From positions 40,434,164 to 40,498,163 of the forward strand of contig CP092874.1 in the NCBI GenBank assembly GCA_030710605.1: 64,000 bases of DNA, read 5' to 3'. This DNA is from Cordylochernes scorpioides. Its lineage: Eukaryota > Arthropoda > Arachnida > Pseudoscorpiones > Chernetidae. Shown piece by piece: positions 63,014 through 64,000 of this stretch (its first letter is position 1; the number at the start of each line of letters is the position of its first letter). The position numbers and the translations under genes were made by a program. The notes under the pieces were generated by a model. It was not told the DNA's origin and ran no database searches. It saw nothing but the letters and a program-made list of their open reading frames with translations.

Positions 63014-63301
63014 TATTTTGCTATTTAAATAATTTTCTAGAAATTTATATCAAACAAAAGAAGTCTGCACTTATAAAAGAAAAAAAAAGTTTATTTCTCT
63101 TCCTTAAGAATATTTACATGCAAGCCAAGCAAAACTAAAATTAAAATTAAAATTGAACGAACAAAATTTACATATCTCTTGATAGAATGAATTTACCTTT
63201 TCTTGGTCAAAAAACAATAGAAAAATAAATTAATTAATATTTAATTATTATCTAATATTCAATCACTCATATTAATTATTTTTTTAAGTTCATCCACATC
63301 A
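63014..63301 (-). repeat. 5' LTR of Mag-like element
   Basis: 288 bp; the gag ATG follows within a few bases on the minus strand, so the leader is extremely short. Confidence 0.85.
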
Positions 63302-63306
63302 CCAAC

Positions 63307-64000
63307 CTTATTAAAAAAGTGTATACTTTATCTGGACAGAAAGGCAAGAGGAAGCGTTTCAAACCCTGAAAACAGCACTATTAAGTCCACCAATTTTAGG
63401 TCACTTCAATTCAAATGCGCCTACCTATATTCATACTAATGCGTCCAACATCGGCCTAGGTGCAACACATGTCCAAGAAACCGGTGGTGAAGAGAAGTTG
63501 ATCTCATATTTAGGTCGTAAAGCAAAGCAAAATTATTCAACCACCGAAATGGAATGTCTGGCCGTTGTCTGGTCAATGTCAAAATTACGGCCCTACCTTT
63601 ATTTAAGACACTTTAAAATAGAAACGGATTACCACGCCTAATGCTGGCTCAAAACCTTGAAGGACCCAACAGGTCGATTGGCAAGATGGGCATTGAAAAT
63701 GCAAGAATATGACTTCTATATAATACATAAATTAGGAAAAAAGCATCGTGACACCGATGGCTTATCTAGGGGACCCTTACCAGTAACTGATTGGAATGAG
63801 GATTTTGAAAGGCTATTTTTAAATCAAATAACAGACGAAGAGGATAAATTTATCGAAAGTGTTAAGAAAAACATTAATGGAAGCAGGCGATCAATTGCGC
63901 AAAACTTTAAAGAAGAAGATGGATGCCTCTTTAAGAAAACCCCGAACCCTGAAGGCAGGGCGTGGTTGCTTGTGGTTCCAGAGAAGAAAAAGAGAGAAAT
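63307..64000 (+). pseudogene. Gypsy element D RNase H and integrase start
   Basis: Continues the RT of 58911 beyond the Mag insertion. RNase H: YIHTNASNIGLGA, where the usual first catalytic Asp is Asn (codon 63438-63440), TTEMECLAVVWSMSK (Glu) and ETDYHA followed by a TAA at 63639-63641. Then KHRDTDGLSRGPL and the integrase leader. Runs off the window. Confidence 0.85.

Larger units (their letters stand above)
58897..63301 (-). mobile_element. Mag-like Ty3/Gypsy element, nearly intact
   Basis: LTRs 58897-59186 and 63014-63301, 5-bp duplication CCAAC (58892-58896, 63302-63306). It carries gag-protease and pol on the minus strand with one visible break between them. The LTRs are nearly identical, so insertion is recent. 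Confidence 0.9.
55995..64000 (+). mobile_element. Ty3/Gypsy element D, decayed, continues past window
   Basis: Protease at 56000-56095, RT at 57490-58911, RNase H and beyond at 63307-64000. It is interrupted by non-coding sequence at 56096-57300 and by a Mag-like Gypsy at 58897-63301. LTRs are not seen. Confidence 0.8.

Overview
The window looks like repeat-dominated nuclear DNA of a metazoan. An arthropod, possibly an arachnid, is my best guess from the element mix: Ty3/Gypsy including Mag-like, BEL/Pao, mariner DD34D, a DD41D Tc1/mariner, Jockey-like and Tx1-like LINEs, Helitrons, and hammerhead-bearing Penelope-like debris. There are no prokaryotic features. Only one host-type protein gene is visible, plus a few tRNA genes. 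Almost everything else is transposable elements, many nested in each other.

Region by region. 1-2.8 kb: a LINE RNase H remnant, an intronless gene for an OMA1/M48-like protein whose zinc-binding residues are gone, and an 86-bp-arm foldback. 3-4.8 kb: Penelope-like debris with three canonical type I hammerhead ribozymes, two of them facing each other in a 179-bp-arm inverted repeat. 4.8-7.6 kb: a deleted Gypsy copy (element A). 8.1-8.45 kb: a diverged copy of a structured repeat I call X. 8.45-13.8 kb: three Jockey-like LINE pieces. 13.9-15.3 kb: tRNA-Gly, two intron-containing tRNA-Tyr genes, and a third tRNA-Tyr fused to a Helitron end. 15.3-21.9 kb: Helitrons, one interrupted by a 4-kb multimeric X array carrying two identical dead mariners. 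21.9-24.9 kb: a mariner with an ORF1-only LINE inside. 25.3-32.1 kb: Gypsy element B (same family as A), itself hit by a DD41D transposon with an open transposase gene. 32.2-35.2 kb: Helitron ends, a tRNA-Gly and a 32-bp minisatellite. 35.4-42.6 kb (minus): a Gypsy element split by a BEL/Pao element whose primer-binding site matches tRNA-Tyr. 42.6-49.6 kb (minus): two head-to-tail Tx1-like LINE copies. 50.0-55.4 kb: an LTR element with 780-bp LTRs and no coding capacity. 55.6-56.0 kb: a fourth canonical hammerhead. 56-64 kb: a decayed Gypsy (plus) split by an almost intact Mag-like Gypsy (minus).

The most unusual material is the RNA-structure content. Four canonical hammerhead ribozymes sit in Penelope-like contexts. 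Repeat X carries every invariant hammerhead core nucleotide and complementary helices in a strand order different from any known hammerhead. Two diverged loci show compensatory changes, and one insertion is a tandem/inverted multimer bounded by a 13-bp target duplication, as expected for a small-RNA-derived retroelement.

How the parts interact: several insertions can be ordered because the empty site survives in the window (mariner in X; DD41D in Gypsy A versus B; BEL in Gypsy; Mag in Gypsy; LINE in mariner). The tRNA-Tyr genes encode the 3' end that matches the BEL primer-binding site. No CRISPR arrays, operons or rRNA genes were seen.
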